A stretch of DNA of 64,000 nucleotides from Klebsiella ornithinolytica NBRC 105727 = ATCC 31898 (GTDB taxonomy: Bacteria; Pseudomonadota; Gammaproteobacteria; Enterobacterales; Enterobacteriaceae). A model generated the notes under the pieces. The model was not told the origin of the DNA and ran no database searches. It worked only from the letters and a program-made list of their open reading frames with translations. The stretch covers positions 372,001-436,000 of the forward strand of contig NZ_BCYR01000001.1 in the NCBI RefSeq assembly GCF_001598295.1. Direction: 5' to 3'. Of the stretch, positions 54,994 through 64,000 are shown one piece after another (positions within the stretch are counted from its first letter, which is position 1; each line of letters opens with the position of its first letter). The position numbers and the translations under genes were made by a program.

Positions 54994-56208
54994 CTAGTTT
55001 TGTATATCGACTATGAATTTTGAAAGAACATTATTCATATCAAATGATTTATTTGCATACTCAATCGCTATATTATTTTGACGTGGCATAAGAAAACATT
55101 TTTCAATACCAGAAATGAGAGCATCAACAGATTCAGGTTCAACACATTGCGCTATTCCAGGATTGTTCTTACATAATTGACCCAGTTCAGTATTTTCTTC
55201 TGCAGTAATTACCGCATTACCACCAACAGCAAGAATATTGGTAAGCTTAGAAGGTAAGACAGCATCAGCAGCGCCTTTCTTTTGAACGACAAGATGACAA
55301 TCGGCAAGATTTAATAAAGCTGGTAATAGTTCATATGGTTGTAAAGGCTTAAATAAGATATTATTCAAATTTAAGGTAACACACATTTTCTCTAAATTTT
55401 CTTTACCACCTCCTTGACCAACAAACAAGAATACATAATTTTTTGTGGCCATTTTTTGTGCAGCACTAACAACAATTTCAAGTCCTTGTTTTTCGCCTAT
55501 ATTACCGGAGTAAAGTATAACTTTCTTGTCCTCAGGTATCCCTAATGCCTCTTTAAGCTTTACTGATTGTTCACTTTCGACATTCTGGAACCTTTCAAGC
55601 TCGGACCAGTTAGGGAAAAAAATTAGATTATTTTGAGGCACACCTTTATTAGCCGCATTAAGTAACATCATTTTAGAGATAGTTGAAACTTTATCGGCAG
55701 ACGTCAAACACCACTTCTCAAACCTTCTAGCAAATGTTGCAAATAGACCTTTCTTAGCCATCCCCAAGCCGAGCATAGCATCTACCTCGAAATCCTGGAT
55801 ATGAATTATTACCTTAGCACGAGTTAGCTTACGTAATAATATTGCACCCGGCACACAAAATAAGGTTGGAACAACACATATAATATAGTCAGGCTTCCAG
55901 CGCGCCTGAATTAAAAGAGGGAATAGAGAACTTAATGCAAAACTTGATAAATGTAATAAACGTTTTATCGTTGAGGGTTTTTTAGGAACATAAAGTGGAC
56001 ATCTATATACTATTTCGGAATGTTTCTCTTTAGTATATTTCAATCCAGAATAATTGTTAGCAACCTTCCATGCAGGATAGTATGGTGGAGCAGTAATGAC
56101 TCTAACATCAAGATCATTAGATGCAAACCACTTCACCATTTCACCACTGTACTTACCAATACCAGTTAATTCAGGACGATAATTGATGCCATATACAAGT
56201 AATTTCAT
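54994..56208 (-). CDS. wcaI: Colanic-acid-type glycosyltransferase WcaI (GT4)
   Basis: 404 residues beginning MKLLVYGINYRPELTGIGKY, the WcaI signature. The fold is GT-B with donor-site GYSGNIGEKQGLE-like VILYSGNIGEKQGLEIVV near 230 and KGAADAVLPSKLTNILAVGGNAV near 313. In colanic acid WcaI is taken to be the fucosyltransferase adding Fuc to Und-PP-Glc, which fits the GDP-fucose genes here. It follows gmm by 11 bp. Confidence 0.9.
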   Translation of the reverse strand: MKLLVYGINYRPELTGIGKYSGEMVKWFASNDLDVRVITAPPYYPAWKVANNYSGLKYTKEKHSEIVYRCPLYVPKKPSTIKRLLHLSSFALSSLFPLLIQARWKPDYIICVVPTLFCVPGAILLRKLTRAKVIIHIQDFEVDAMLGLGMAKKGLFATFARRFEKWCLTSADKVSTISKMMLLNAANKGVPQNNLIFFPNWSELERFQNVESEQSVKLKEALGIPEDKKVILYSGNIGEKQGLEIVVSAAQKMATKNYVFLFVGQGGGKENLEKMCVTLNLNNILFKPLQPYELLPALLNLADCHLVVQKKGAADAVLPSKLTNILAVGGNAVITAEENTELGQLCKNNPGIAQCVEPESVDALISGIEKCFLMPRQNNIAIEYANKSFDMNNVLSKFIVDIQN

Positions 56209-56219
56209 ACTTAAAGGTC

Positions 56220-56678
56220 CTAATAAACATCCATAAAATAAGTTTTAGTATTGACATGTACTAAATCATTATTAAGTATTTCATCCACACTCATCCATTG
56301 ATATTCATTATGCTGATCATGTGGAAACACGAAGCCATTGGATATAATAGATATTTTATACGCCAGTACAATATAGTGTGTACTAAATGCACTATCATAA
56401 AAATTATCATCATAAAAATGTTCAAAGATACCGAGGAAGATGCTTTCATTTCGCATCCTCTCAATACCAATTTCATTGTTTGTCAATCTGGCAAAACCAT
56501 TATCCAATGACTCATCCTTTTGTATGCGCCCTCCAGGAACAAACCAAAAGCCCCTCGCGGGGCGGTTGTTTCTTTTTCCAACTAAATACTCACTTTTTTC
56601 ATTTTGAATAATCAAATCAATTGAAATAAGTGGCGTATTTTTAATCACATTTTTAAATGTATTGTCATCTAAAAACAT
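56220..56678 (-). CDS. gmm: GDP-mannose mannosyl hydrolase (Nudix)
   Basis: 152 residues. The Gmm-specific Nudix region is PARGFWFVPGGRIQKDESLD near residues 40-59, with FARLTNNEIGIE replacing the standard REUxEExGU helix as in known Gmm/WcaH proteins. FEHFYDDNFYDSAFSTHYIVL follows. It hydrolyses GDP-mannose (and GDP-glucose), probably balancing GDP-sugar supply. It lies in the gmd-fcl-gmm-wcaI order of the colanic acid cluster. Confidence 0.92.
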   Translation of the reverse strand: MFLDDNTFKNVIKNTPLISIDLIIQNEKSEYLVGKRNNRPARGFWFVPGGRIQKDESLDNGFARLTNNEIGIERMRNESIFLGIFEHFYDDNFYDSAFSTHYIVLAYKISIISNGFVFPHDQHNEYQWMSVDEILNNDLVHVNTKTYFMDVY

Positions 56679-56679
56679 A

Positions 56680-57648
56680 TCAACTCCGGAAACTTTGCTG
56701 ATTTTTTAAAAACCATTCATAAGTCCGCGATAAGCCTGATTCAAGCTTAATCTGATACTTCCAGCCTAAATCTTCCAATCTGGAAACATCTAACAACTTT
56801 CGTGGGGTACCGTCAGGTTTAGTCGAATCAAAAAAAACCTCTCCCTGGTAACCAACAACTTTGGCAATTGTTTCAGCTAATTCCCGAATAGAACAATCAA
56901 CACCAGTACCTACATTGATATGAGACAACATTGGCTGAGTTTTTTCTTGCCAAAGCGCCTGGTCTAGCTCCATGACATAAATAGATGCAGAAGCCATATC
57001 ATCAACATGTAAAAATTCTCGCATCGGCGTTCCACTACCCCACACTACAACTTGTGGCTGATTTTCTAACTTAGCCTCATGAAAACGGCGGAGTAACGCG
57101 GGAATGACATGCGAGTTTGAAGGATGGAAATTATCGTTTTCCCCATATAAATTGGTTGGCATTACTGAACGATAATCTCGATTATGTTGCCTATTATAAG
57201 ACTCGCAGAGTTTGATACCTGCAATTTTTGCTATAGCATACGGTTCATTAGTAGATTCAAGTGTTCCTTGTAGTAACTCAGATTCACTAATCGGTTGCTT
57301 TGCAAATTTTGGATAAATACACGATGATCCTAAAAACATAATTTTATTGACATTATTAACATGTGCAGCATGAATAATATTTGCTTCAATAAGAATGTTT
57401 TCATAAATAAAATCAGCAGGATAAGTATTATTCGCAACTATTCCGCCAACTTTCGCTGCAGCTAAATACACCTCATCAATATGCTCAGTTGAGAAAAAAT
57501 CATTCACTGCAGGAGCATTAAGCAGATTGAGCTCCTGACGTGAACGCACTACGAGCTCAATATTTTCTCTGTTTTGCAACTGTCTTACTATTGCTGAGCC
57601 AACCATACCATTATGACCAGCAACAAAAACTCTCTTTTTAATTGTCAT
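56680..57648 (-). CDS. fcl: GDP-L-fucose synthase
   Basis: 322 residues from the ATG at 57648 with a GGAG box seven bases away; the longer open frame runs into gmd and is not conserved. NAD(P) motif [18 protein letters not shown], catalytic [15 protein letters not shown] near 108 and [15 protein letters not shown] (Y-x3-K near 136) mark the epimerase-reductase. It converts GDP-4-keto-6-deoxymannose to GDP-L-fucose. It follows gmd by 4 bp. Confidence 0.96.
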   Translation of the reverse strand: MTIKKRVFVAGHNGMVGSAIVRQLQNRENIELVVRSRQELNLLNAPAVNDFFSTEHIDEVYLAAAKVGGIVANNTYPADFIYENILIEANIIHAAHVNNVNKIMFLGSSCIYPKFAKQPISESELLQGTLESTNEPYAIAKIAGIKLCESYNRQHNRDYRSVMPTNLYGENDNFHPSNSHVIPALLRRFHEAKLENQPQVVVWGSGTPMREFLHVDDMASASIYVMELDQALWQEKTQPMLSHINVGTGVDCSIRELAETIAKVVGYQGEVFFDSTKPDGTPRKLLDVSRLEDLGWKYQIKLESGLSRTYEWFLKNQQSFRS

Positions 57649-57652
57649 TTCA

Positions 57653-58771
57653 TTACTCCAAAGAAATTGAAACCTCATATCCATGAGATTTAAGTAATGA
57701 ATGCTTTTTAGCTGCCTCGAGATCCTTCCTAACCATTTCGACAACCATCTCTTGTAAGGTTGTTTCAGGTTTCCAGCCTAATTTATCGTGAGCTTTAGAA
57801 GGATCTCCAAGCAAGGTTTCAACTTCAGCAGGACGGAAATAACGAGGATCTACAGCTACAATTACATCACCTACTTTAACAGCAGGTGCATCTTCACCAA
57901 TAACACTTTCCACAATTCCGACTTCATCAATACCATGCCCCTCAAAACGTAATTTAATACCCAATTCGGATGCGGCAAAGTCAACGAATTGACGTACAGA
58001 GTATTGAACTCCTGTTGCAATAACATAATCTTCCGGTTGTTCTTGTTGAAGCATCAACCATTGCATTTTAACGTAATCTTTCGCATGACCCCAATCTCGC
58101 AAGGAGTCCATGTTACCCAGATAAAGACATTTTTCTAAACCTTGAGAAATATTGGAAAGCCCACGTGTAATTTTTCGTGTTACAAACGTTTCACCACGGC
58201 GAGGCGATTCATGGTTAAACAGAATACCATTACACGCGTACATTCCATATGACTCACGATAGTTAACAGTAATCCAATAGGCGTATAATTTTGCAACTGC
58301 ATAAGGTGAACGAGGATAGAAAGGCGTTGTTTCTTTTTGTGGTATTTCTTGAACTAAACCGTAAAGTTCCGAAGTAGACGCTTGATAAAACCGAGTTTTT
58401 TTCTCAAGCCCAAGAAAACGGATAGCCTCTAATAGACGTAACGTACCAATAGCATCTACATCAGCTGTATATTCTGGGGATTCAAAAGAGACAGCAACAT
58501 GACTCATCGCCCCTAAATTATATACTTCATCTGGTTGAATTTCCGACAATAGTCTTGTTAAGTTTGAAGTATCGCTAAGATCTCCATAATGCAAATGAAA
58601 CTTAGGATTAGAAGAATGAGGATCTTGATAAATATGATCTACACGATCTGTGTTAAATGATGATGACCTGCGCTTAATACCATGAACCTCATACCCTTTT
58701 TCAAGTAAAAACTCAGCTAAATATGAACCATCTTGACCAGTAACACCTGTAATCAAAGCTTTCTTATGCAT
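57653..58771 (-). CDS. gmd: GDP-mannose 4,6-dehydratase
   Basis: 372 residues, one less than E. coli Gmd. It opens [20 protein letters not shown], has [20 protein letters not shown] near 127 and the YxxxK site [12 protein letters not shown] near 156, and [17 protein letters not shown]-type sequence ([10 protein letters not shown]) near 220. It makes GDP-4-keto-6-deoxymannose for Fcl from the GDP-mannose produced by ManC. It is tightly linked to fcl. Confidence 0.96.
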   Translation of the reverse strand: MHKKALITGVTGQDGSYLAEFLLEKGYEVHGIKRRSSSFNTDRVDHIYQDPHSSNPKFHLHYGDLSDTSNLTRLLSEIQPDEVYNLGAMSHVAVSFESPEYTADVDAIGTLRLLEAIRFLGLEKKTRFYQASTSELYGLVQEIPQKETTPFYPRSPYAVAKLYAYWITVNYRESYGMYACNGILFNHESPRRGETFVTRKITRGLSNISQGLEKCLYLGNMDSLRDWGHAKDYVKMQWLMLQQEQPEDYVIATGVQYSVRQFVDFAASELGIKLRFEGHGIDEVGIVESVIGEDAPAVKVGDVIVAVDPRYFRPAEVETLLGDPSKAHDKLGWKPETTLQEMVVEMVRKDLEAAKKHSLLKSHGYEVSISLE

Positions 58772-58778
58772 ATAAACC

Positions 58779-59705
58779 TCAGCGCTTAAAATTCAACCCA
58801 GTTTTAACAGATAAATAATCTAATATTTCATCTTTATTGGTAATGGATGAAATAGCATTATCTAATTCTTTAAACCTAATATCAACGTAGCTTCTATACC
58901 AAAGCCCTTGTAAGAAATGATAATCCCAACCTTTAGAACCATCCATAAAACCTAATCTTATCAGATATCTATATAGAAAATATAGTAAAGATCTTAAAGA
59001 AAGTGGTAGCTTAAAATAGATCTTTTCTTTTAAAAGCCGTTTAACTTTCTCTTGATACCCTCCATTTTTTTTGACTTCATCGTCCTTTTTGAATAGTGAA
59101 TACTTTATATTTAAAAGGTCAACGACCTCTCTATCTGCGTAATTTAAATGTTTATCACTCCACCATCTTATATCATTTAAATTATGATCGTATATATGCC
59201 CATGAAATTGGGTGGATTTAGGACTCTGCACAACAATATGTTCATCCATCCAGCGCTGTTCAATTCTACCAGTTCCTGTACGCCATACGCGAAGTAAATT
59301 TAATGGGTAAACAGCACCATGTTTAATCCACTTATCCTTGTATATATACTTCCTGCGGATAAAAACACAATTTATATCATCTGAGAGTTCACATAATTTT
59401 GAGAGAAGCTCATTTTGCAGTTCTGAATCGATATATTCATCTGCATCCATCCGCATACACCATTTTGTATTTACAGAATGGTTATCCAACCCCCATTGAA
59501 ATTGGTCAGCGTAATTTTTCCAAGGATGTTCAGAAAACTCAACAAGATCGCCATATGAAAGACAAATTTCTTTAGTATCATCAGTAGAATATGAATCAAT
59601 AATTACTATTTTATCTGCTATATTGCGAAGGGAATCAAGACACCTCTTTATATGTATCGACTCATTTTTTGTCAAAATAAAAACTGTGACATGTTTATTA
59701 TTCAT
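58779..59705 (-). CDS. GT2 family capsule glycosyltransferase
   Basis: 308 residues. N-terminal GT-A fold: [21 protein letters not shown] (6-26), [13 protein letters not shown] and the metal motif [11 protein letters not shown] near 83. [18 protein letters not shown] segment near 136 and a basic C terminus resemble the WaaE/WcaA-like GT2 subgroup. It lies seven bp upstream of gmd and overlaps the preceding acyltransferase by 8 bp, so it is part of the capsule operon. The donor and linkage are unknown. Confidence 0.87.
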   Translation of the reverse strand: MNNKHVTVFILTKNESIHIKRCLDSLRNIADKIVIIDSYSTDDTKEICLSYGDLVEFSEHPWKNYADQFQWGLDNHSVNTKWCMRMDADEYIDSELQNELLSKLCELSDDINCVFIRRKYIYKDKWIKHGAVYPLNLLRVWRTGTGRIEQRWMDEHIVVQSPKSTQFHGHIYDHNLNDIRWWSDKHLNYADREVVDLLNIKYSLFKKDDEVKKNGGYQEKVKRLLKEKIYFKLPLSLRSLLYFLYRYLIRLGFMDGSKGWDYHFLQGLWYRSYVDIRFKELDNAISSITNKDEILDYLSVKTGLNFKR

Positions 59706-60249
59706 TTCCCATCACTCTTTTTTTAATTTTTTGACACGGATTACCATCATATATATACCATGAATCCAAGTCCTTTTTAGCAACGGCACGCGCACCTAGA
59801 ATACACCCATCATACAAAGTTACCCCAGGCCCGATGAAAGATTCTGCACAGACCCATACTCGCTTACCGATAGTAACTTTTTTTAATATCAAAGGGTGAT
59901 CAAATCTTTTATAATTATGTGTACTAGCACAAATAGTTACATCTTGACTTATTATACTATATTCACCAATTTCAACCTTTCCTTGATTATATATATATGC
60001 ACGTGGTCCTATCGATGCTCCCTTTTGCATGACCAGATTCTTCGGACTCCAAATCTTAACAGTAGGGTATATACGGACTCCTGCATGAATTTTGCTCCCC
60101 CATAGCTTTAAAACAAAATTTCTGTAAGAAAATAATTGTGGTGGTGTATACTTAAAAAATAGTATATAAAACACACTCCATGCAACCCGATATAATTTAT
60201 TTATGCGGCTAAAAAAATTAAGCTCATAGCTATTATTCACAATAGTCAC
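59698..60249 (-). CDS. WcaF-like hexapeptide-repeat acyltransferase
   Basis: 183 residues. A basic N-terminal helix precedes left-handed beta-helix hexapeptides (about 55-165), including KIWSPKNLVMQKGASIGPRAYIYNQG-type repeats, with the acetyltransferase His in CASTHNYKRFDHPLI near 109. The order and length fit WcaF, a colanic acid acetyltransferase preceding gmd, although a GT2 gene intervenes. A GTG at 60249 or 60240 starts it; the second has a GGTGA box. It overlaps both neighbours. Confidence 0.85.
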   Translation of the reverse strand: MTIVNNSYELNFFSRINKLYRVAWSVFYILFFKYTPPQLFSYRNFVLKLWGSKIHAGVRIYPTVKIWSPKNLVMQKGASIGPRAYIYNQGKVEIGEYSIISQDVTICASTHNYKRFDHPLILKKVTIGKRVWVCAESFIGPGVTLYDGCILGARAVAKKDLDSWYIYDGNPCQKIKKRVMGNE

Positions 60250-60778
60250 CAGTTAATTTCTCATTTTTTATTAAATGCAAATGTTTTATTTTATCCTCTT
60301 CTGAAAACCTATTTTTAATGAATCTTGCTGGAACTCCACCAAAAATAGTGCAATCAGGAATATTTTTTGTAACAACTGATCCGGCAGCAACAATAGCTCC
60401 TGAGCCGATATTAACACCACTTAATATTATGCTCCCCGCACCTATCCAAACATCTTTACCGATGTATGTTTTAGAGACCCCAATAGGTCTTCCAGAATAA
60501 ATAATGGGTACACCAACCTTATCAAAGAGATGATCATGTCCAACTATAGAAACATTCGGGCCAATGATTGCGAACTTTTTTACAACAACATTTGGTCCAA
60601 TCAAGCAACCTGGTCCAATATAGGTCTCAGCTTCCATAATCAAATCATTACTGATATCACATCCTTTACTTATCATTGCGGAATTATGTACCTGCTTTAC
60701 TCTGTATCTTATATGTGAGAACTTACATTTTGCTCTTCGAAGAAGACGATAAACAAAGTTATTTTTGCTTATTATCAT
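60233..60778 (-). CDS. Hexapeptide-repeat acyltransferase, second copy
   Basis: 181 residues of hexapeptide repeats (about 45-155: DLIMEAETYIGPGCLIGPNV, YIGKDVWIGAGSIILSGVNIG, AIVAAGSVVTKNIPDC) with the His in SIVGHDHLFDKV near 77 and the closing FGGVPARFIK typical of WbbJ/CatB-like O-acetyltransferases. It probably acetylates a capsule sugar. It overlaps the upstream glycosyltransferase by 20 bp and the downstream WcaF-like gene by 17 bp. Confidence 0.86.
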   Translation of the reverse strand: MIISKNNFVYRLLRRAKCKFSHIRYRVKQVHNSAMISKGCDISNDLIMEAETYIGPGCLIGPNVVVKKFAIIGPNVSIVGHDHLFDKVGVPIIYSGRPIGVSKTYIGKDVWIGAGSIILSGVNIGSGAIVAAGSVVTKNIPDCTIFGGVPARFIKNRFSEEDKIKHLHLIKNEKLTGDYCE

Positions 60779-61889
60779 TCAAAACCTCATGAATTATCTT
60801 ACTCTGCACTAGAGGGTTATATTTATTATCTATGACGCTATGACAATCCTCAATAACACGAGCATCTTTTTTATTGTTGATCCATGTTATTATTTCTTCC
60901 GCAAGTGAATTTGGATCATTATGCTTAAAAAACGATCCAGTTTTGTTAGGTATAATTGCTTCATATTCTGGCATTTGCTTTTCAAAGTTGTCATGCGTAA
61001 TTACTGGTGTGCCATAATTTAAACTATGCATGGCCAAAAGCCCTACCTTGCCAGGAGAAACTGTGACATCAGCTGCGTAAATAATTTCAGATAATACCGT
61101 TTCGTCATAACAAGGCCCCATAAACATTATCTGATCAGCAACATCAAGTTCATCTGCCAATATTTGTAACTTATTTTTCTCTGGGCCTTCGCCTATAATA
61201 ATAACTTTCGGTTTTAAATTATGTTGTTCTTTAATTAGTTTAAGTGACTGAATTAATAGATCAAATCTACAGCTCTCAATTAATCGAGCTACCGTAACAA
61301 TAGCTCCTTCCACAACACCAAATCTTTCCATCCTATTTGTTTCTGGATCAATACGAGCTAATTTATTTCTCGCTTCTAACTGATTTTCATAATCGAGACT
61401 GTTATAAATTACATGGCAATTTTTCTCTGGATATCCGGTCTGTATAGCGAGTTCTTTTGCACGATTACCATAAAGAAGTAAATCATCAGCTAAATTATGA
61501 TATTTCTTTTTTATAAAATATCTTAAGCCACTGATATTTCTAGTCCACCCATGAGTCCAATATATTATTTTTCGCCCAAGTAATTTCCCTAAAAAACATA
61601 AAGGCCACGATGTAACAAAATGTGGATCAGCAAGTATAATTATTTTTGAATAGGTACTGTCTGTTGCTAATTTTATTAAACCATGTTGAAAGATAAGTCC
61701 TTTGAAATTCGTAAACTTAATAACATGAAACCTATTATCAGGTATATCTTTAAATCTCTTAATACCTTGATATTGTTCTATATCATCTCCAAAGAAATGA
61801 AATTCATATTCATTTGATTTTAATAGTTCTTTTATGATGCCAGACCGATAATGAGGAAAAAAATGATATATTACAGCTACTTTTTGCAT
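60759..61889 (-). CDS. GT4-type capsule glycosyltransferase
   Basis: 376 residues, GT-B fold. The C-terminal donor site has IIGEGPEKNKLQILADELDV near 225 and the E-x7-E region resembles VSPGKVGLLAMHSLNYGTPVITH near 282. The N-terminal half opens KVAVIYHFFPHYRSGIIKEL. It sits between the two acyltransferases and the polymerase gene within the capsule operon. The acceptor and sugar cannot be told. Confidence 0.88.
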   Translation of the reverse strand: MQKVAVIYHFFPHYRSGIIKELLKSNEYEFHFFGDDIEQYQGIKRFKDIPDNRFHVIKFTNFKGLIFQHGLIKLATDSTYSKIIILADPHFVTSWPLCFLGKLLGRKIIYWTHGWTRNISGLRYFIKKKYHNLADDLLLYGNRAKELAIQTGYPEKNCHVIYNSLDYENQLEARNKLARIDPETNRMERFGVVEGAIVTVARLIESCRFDLLIQSLKLIKEQHNLKPKVIIIGEGPEKNKLQILADELDVADQIMFMGPCYDETVLSEIIYAADVTVSPGKVGLLAMHSLNYGTPVITHDNFEKQMPEYEAIIPNKTGSFFKHNDPNSLAEEIITWINNKKDARVIEDCHSVIDNKYNPLVQSKIIHEVLNDNKQK

Positions 61890-61901
61890 TTTATTACCTT
61901 T

Positions 61902-63212
61902 TTATCTGTAAGTTTTTTTCACTTTGAATTTTGACAACCGGTTACCAAATATAATCAATAATGTAGTGGCGATATATTGAATAAAAACATCTGAAAAAGG
62001 GAAACGCATTATTAACAAACCATATCCAAGTAAAGCCCAATTATTAACGTTTCCTTTACTTATAAGCAACGCAAATCGATTAAAAATTATAACCACAAAT
62101 GGTAAAAATATGAAAAATATATATCCAAAATTTAGTATTGCTTCCCCAGGAAGAAGCGTAACTAGTGATAAACCTTCCCTGCCATCTAACATTTGACCCG
62201 CGATGACAGTTACTGATTCAATTTTGTTTTCTAAAAGACTACGTGGAATGAAGAAAATAAAAGGCTTTAGAAAAGTTAAATGCGTTAAATCCAAGTTAAT
62301 AAAATCAGCTGATTTATATAGAGAAATTAGTATGTTTATGTTTACTGTCTCGAATATAGCTTTAAAAACATAGTCATAAATAACGCTATTAGTTGCTATA
62401 AATTCAATTGTTTTATCCAATGCAACTTCAATACCTTCTGAATATAGATAACTTCTAAAAACAGAATAACACCCCAGAACAAAAGCTGATATAACTGATA
62501 CTATTAACAACCATAGTAAATATTTATATTTTTTGTTTAGTATCAAATAAAATAAAAATGTATATGCGAATACGAATATAAATACTCTATTACCTGTTAC
62601 GTACAACTCTGCGGCTATAATTGATAATGAATAAAAGGCTAGCTTAAGTTTATTATGATTATTGTCGATGGCTTTAAAAAATTCACTGAGAAAATACATT
62701 TTTGAGCCAAATAACAAGAAACCAAATATTACCCCAACTGTACCATAGTTCTCGAAAAACTCTCCTTTGGCATGATACCAATGATCGGCACCTTTCATCA
62801 CTATGAAATAATATGAAATCAAAAAACCAAAACTAAATAGCCATGCTATATTTAGTTTTGAGTCTACTTTAAATTCATATTTTTCCGTACCCAAATTTAG
62901 AGTATTTGCAAATATATTTTCAAATATCATAATAACAATGTTTGTTATTAAGAATGATATTAGAAACAACAGAATATTTGATTGCGTATTATAATCACTT
63001 TCTAAATAGTAATATGTTGCTGGCGCTGTAGCATCATTTAAGTTTAGTTCACCATTTAATACATAATAAAAAAGAGGTATTATAATAAAGTAAATAATAC
63101 TCAAGAAATAACCTGTTATTAATCCAAATCTTTTACTCCTTATATCTGATTTTATTTTCAAAAAACATAGAAGAAGATGTAATACAAGTAAGAATGTTAT
63201 TAGTAAACTCAT
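61902..63212 (-). CDS. wzy: Putative capsule repeat-unit polymerase Wzy
   Basis: 436 residues with about 11-12 membrane helices and a central hydrophilic loop, low sequence conservation and GC near 30%, as usual for Wzy. A GNRVFIFVFAYTFLFY helix near 210 and DGREGLSLVTLLPGEAILNFGY near 345 agree with O-antigen polymerase-like proteins. It would join flipped repeat units in the periplasm. Its ATG overlaps the wzx stop (ATGA). The call rests on topology and context. Confidence 0.8.
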   Translation of the reverse strand: MSLLITFLLVLHLLLCFLKIKSDIRSKRFGLITGYFLSIIYFIIIPLFYYVLNGELNLNDATAPATYYYLESDYNTQSNILLFLISFLITNIVIMIFENIFANTLNLGTEKYEFKVDSKLNIAWLFSFGFLISYYFIVMKGADHWYHAKGEFFENYGTVGVIFGFLLFGSKMYFLSEFFKAIDNNHNKLKLAFYSLSIIAAELYVTGNRVFIFVFAYTFLFYLILNKKYKYLLWLLIVSVISAFVLGCYSVFRSYLYSEGIEVALDKTIEFIATNSVIYDYVFKAIFETVNINILISLYKSADFINLDLTHLTFLKPFIFFIPRSLLENKIESVTVIAGQMLDGREGLSLVTLLPGEAILNFGYIFFIFLPFVVIIFNRFALLISKGNVNNWALLGYGLLIMRFPFSDVFIQYIATTLLIIFGNRLSKFKVKKTYR

Positions 63213-64000
63213 ATTTTCCCTTTTGCCAACCTAGACATAAATTCCTTATCAATTATAAACATTATAAAACTAGAGAATATCTGGCTGATAACCATTGCAT
63301 AGGCTGCACCTGATATTCCAAAATGCGGGATCATATAATAAACTAAAGCTATATTTATAATTAAAGAGAAAAATGTTCGTCTGAAATTTTTATTAGCATA
63401 ACCACAACCAATATATAATCGACTGAGATAACCGCCAATGAAAACGAATGCTATTGATATGCTATGTATTGATAGTATTGTTGCACTTATGGAAAATTCT
63501 TCGCCATACAAAAATTCAACTGCAATTTTTGAAAGTAGATTAATAAAACTTGTCCCTATTATTCCCAATAGAAATAAAAACAATATATATTTTTTTATAT
63601 CTCTCGATACAGTTATTTTTCCCGCTATGTTATCTCTTAAAGTCTGTGAATAAAAAATATTAGCAACCGAAATACCTATAAAATAAACCCCTTCACTAAG
63701 CCGTGAACCAGCAAAGTATTTACCGGCAGCATCACTGCCAAGATAATAACTTATCATCAGGGTATCTATTCTCATATATGCAGCGATCGTTGCAGATGAT
63801 AACAAGATGAATGATACATCCTTCATCATTATTTTCAATTTGCTTTTATCAATCGCTTTCAGGGTAACTGGTTCTTTTAATAAAAGATATGATATTAAAC
63901 CTGTAAGTAAATATTCCGCAGAGAATATACACAACCAGAAAAGGATATTATCTCCACCGTAATAGACATACATACCTTTTAATATTAGAGATATTGCTTG
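63209..64000 (-). CDS. wzx: Capsule repeat-unit flippase Wzx, C-terminal part (cut by window edge)
   Basis: The visible 263 codons are open to the window end, so the first half is missing. Several membrane helices are seen and segments such as SSATIAAYMRIDTLMISYYLGSDAAGKYFAGSRL and the later GISGAAYAMVISQIFSSF are typical of the polysaccharide transporter/MOP flippase family. Wzx moves Und-PP-linked repeat units across the inner membrane. It directly precedes wzy. Confidence 0.9.
   Translation of the reverse strand, partial: QAISLILKGMYVYYGGDNILFWLCIFSAEYLLTGLISYLLLKEPVTLKAIDKSKLKIMMKDVSFILLSSATIAAYMRIDTLMISYYLGSDAAGKYFAGSRLSEGVYFIGISVANIFYSQTLRDNIAGKITVSRDIKKYILFLFLLGIIGTSFINLLSKIAVEFLYGEEFSISATILSIHSISIAFVFIGGYLSRLYIGCGYANKNFRRTFFSLIINIALVYYMIPHFGISGAAYAMVISQIFSSFIMFIIDKEFMSRLAKGKI

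Overview
The window is enterobacterial chromosome, most likely Klebsiella or Raoultella. The evidence is the gene order yeeX-yeeA-sbmC-dacD-sbcB-(fusA paralogue)-plaP-yeeY-yeeZ-hisLGDCBHAFI, followed by a D-galactan I type O-antigen locus (wzm-wzt-wbbM-glf-wbbN-wbbO), the uge/ugd/manB/manC block, gnd, and the 3' half of a Wzx/Wzy capsule locus. No tRNA, rRNA, CRISPR array or intact prophage was seen.

Region 1 (1-13 kb) is accessory metabolism on GC-rich backbone DNA. It holds an acyl-CoA dehydrogenase (cut by the window edge), a DUF993 protein and a sugar-phosphate isomerase-like protein, which share a candidate operator. Next come a yeaR-yoaG type nitrate/NO-response pair whose YoaG is internally duplicated, a two-gene operon of a periplasmic oxidoreductase-fold protein and a GGDEF-EAL protein, an MHS-type transporter with a lipoate-ligase-like protein, a LysR regulator divergent from a tautomerase, an HPP-family membrane protein, a divergent adenosylhomocysteinase-like protein, and cobT.

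Region 2 (13-32 kb) is core genome: yeeX, yeeA, sbmC, dacD, sbcB, a second EF-G with a divergent ArsR regulator, the putrescine importer plaP, yeeY, yeeZ and the full histidine operon. The his leader keeps its seven His codons and attenuator, but as read here those codons are one base out of frame with the leader start codon.

Region 3 (32-45 kb) is the O-antigen locus on the minus strand. An ops/JUMPstart element on the long leader precedes wzm. Wzm/Wzt export a galactan built by Glf (UDP-Galf), WbbM, WbbN and WbbO. A coiled-coil GT2 protein and a membrane acyltransferase at the end may modify the polymer. uge, on the plus strand, and ugd supply UDP-uronic acids.

Region 4 (45-64 kb) is the capsule side. 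manC and manB make GDP-mannose. gmd and fcl convert it to GDP-fucose, with gmm as the companion hydrolase. wcaJ starts the repeat unit, and wcaI, two further glycosyltransferases and two hexapeptide acyltransferases complete it. Wzx and Wzy flip and polymerise it. Between gnd and manC lie a frameshifted IS200-type element and a low-GC gene for an exported right-handed beta-helix protein that looks like a polysaccharide lyase, depolymerase or epimerase. GC content falls sharply from the his operon into the O and K loci, as expected for exchanged polysaccharide loci.

The observations most worth a second look are the beta-helix protein in the capsule locus, the adenosylhomocysteinase-like protein with altered catalytic positions, the shared palindrome controlling the DUF993 genes, the frame break in hisL, and a cluster of three GATC sites upstream of manC.
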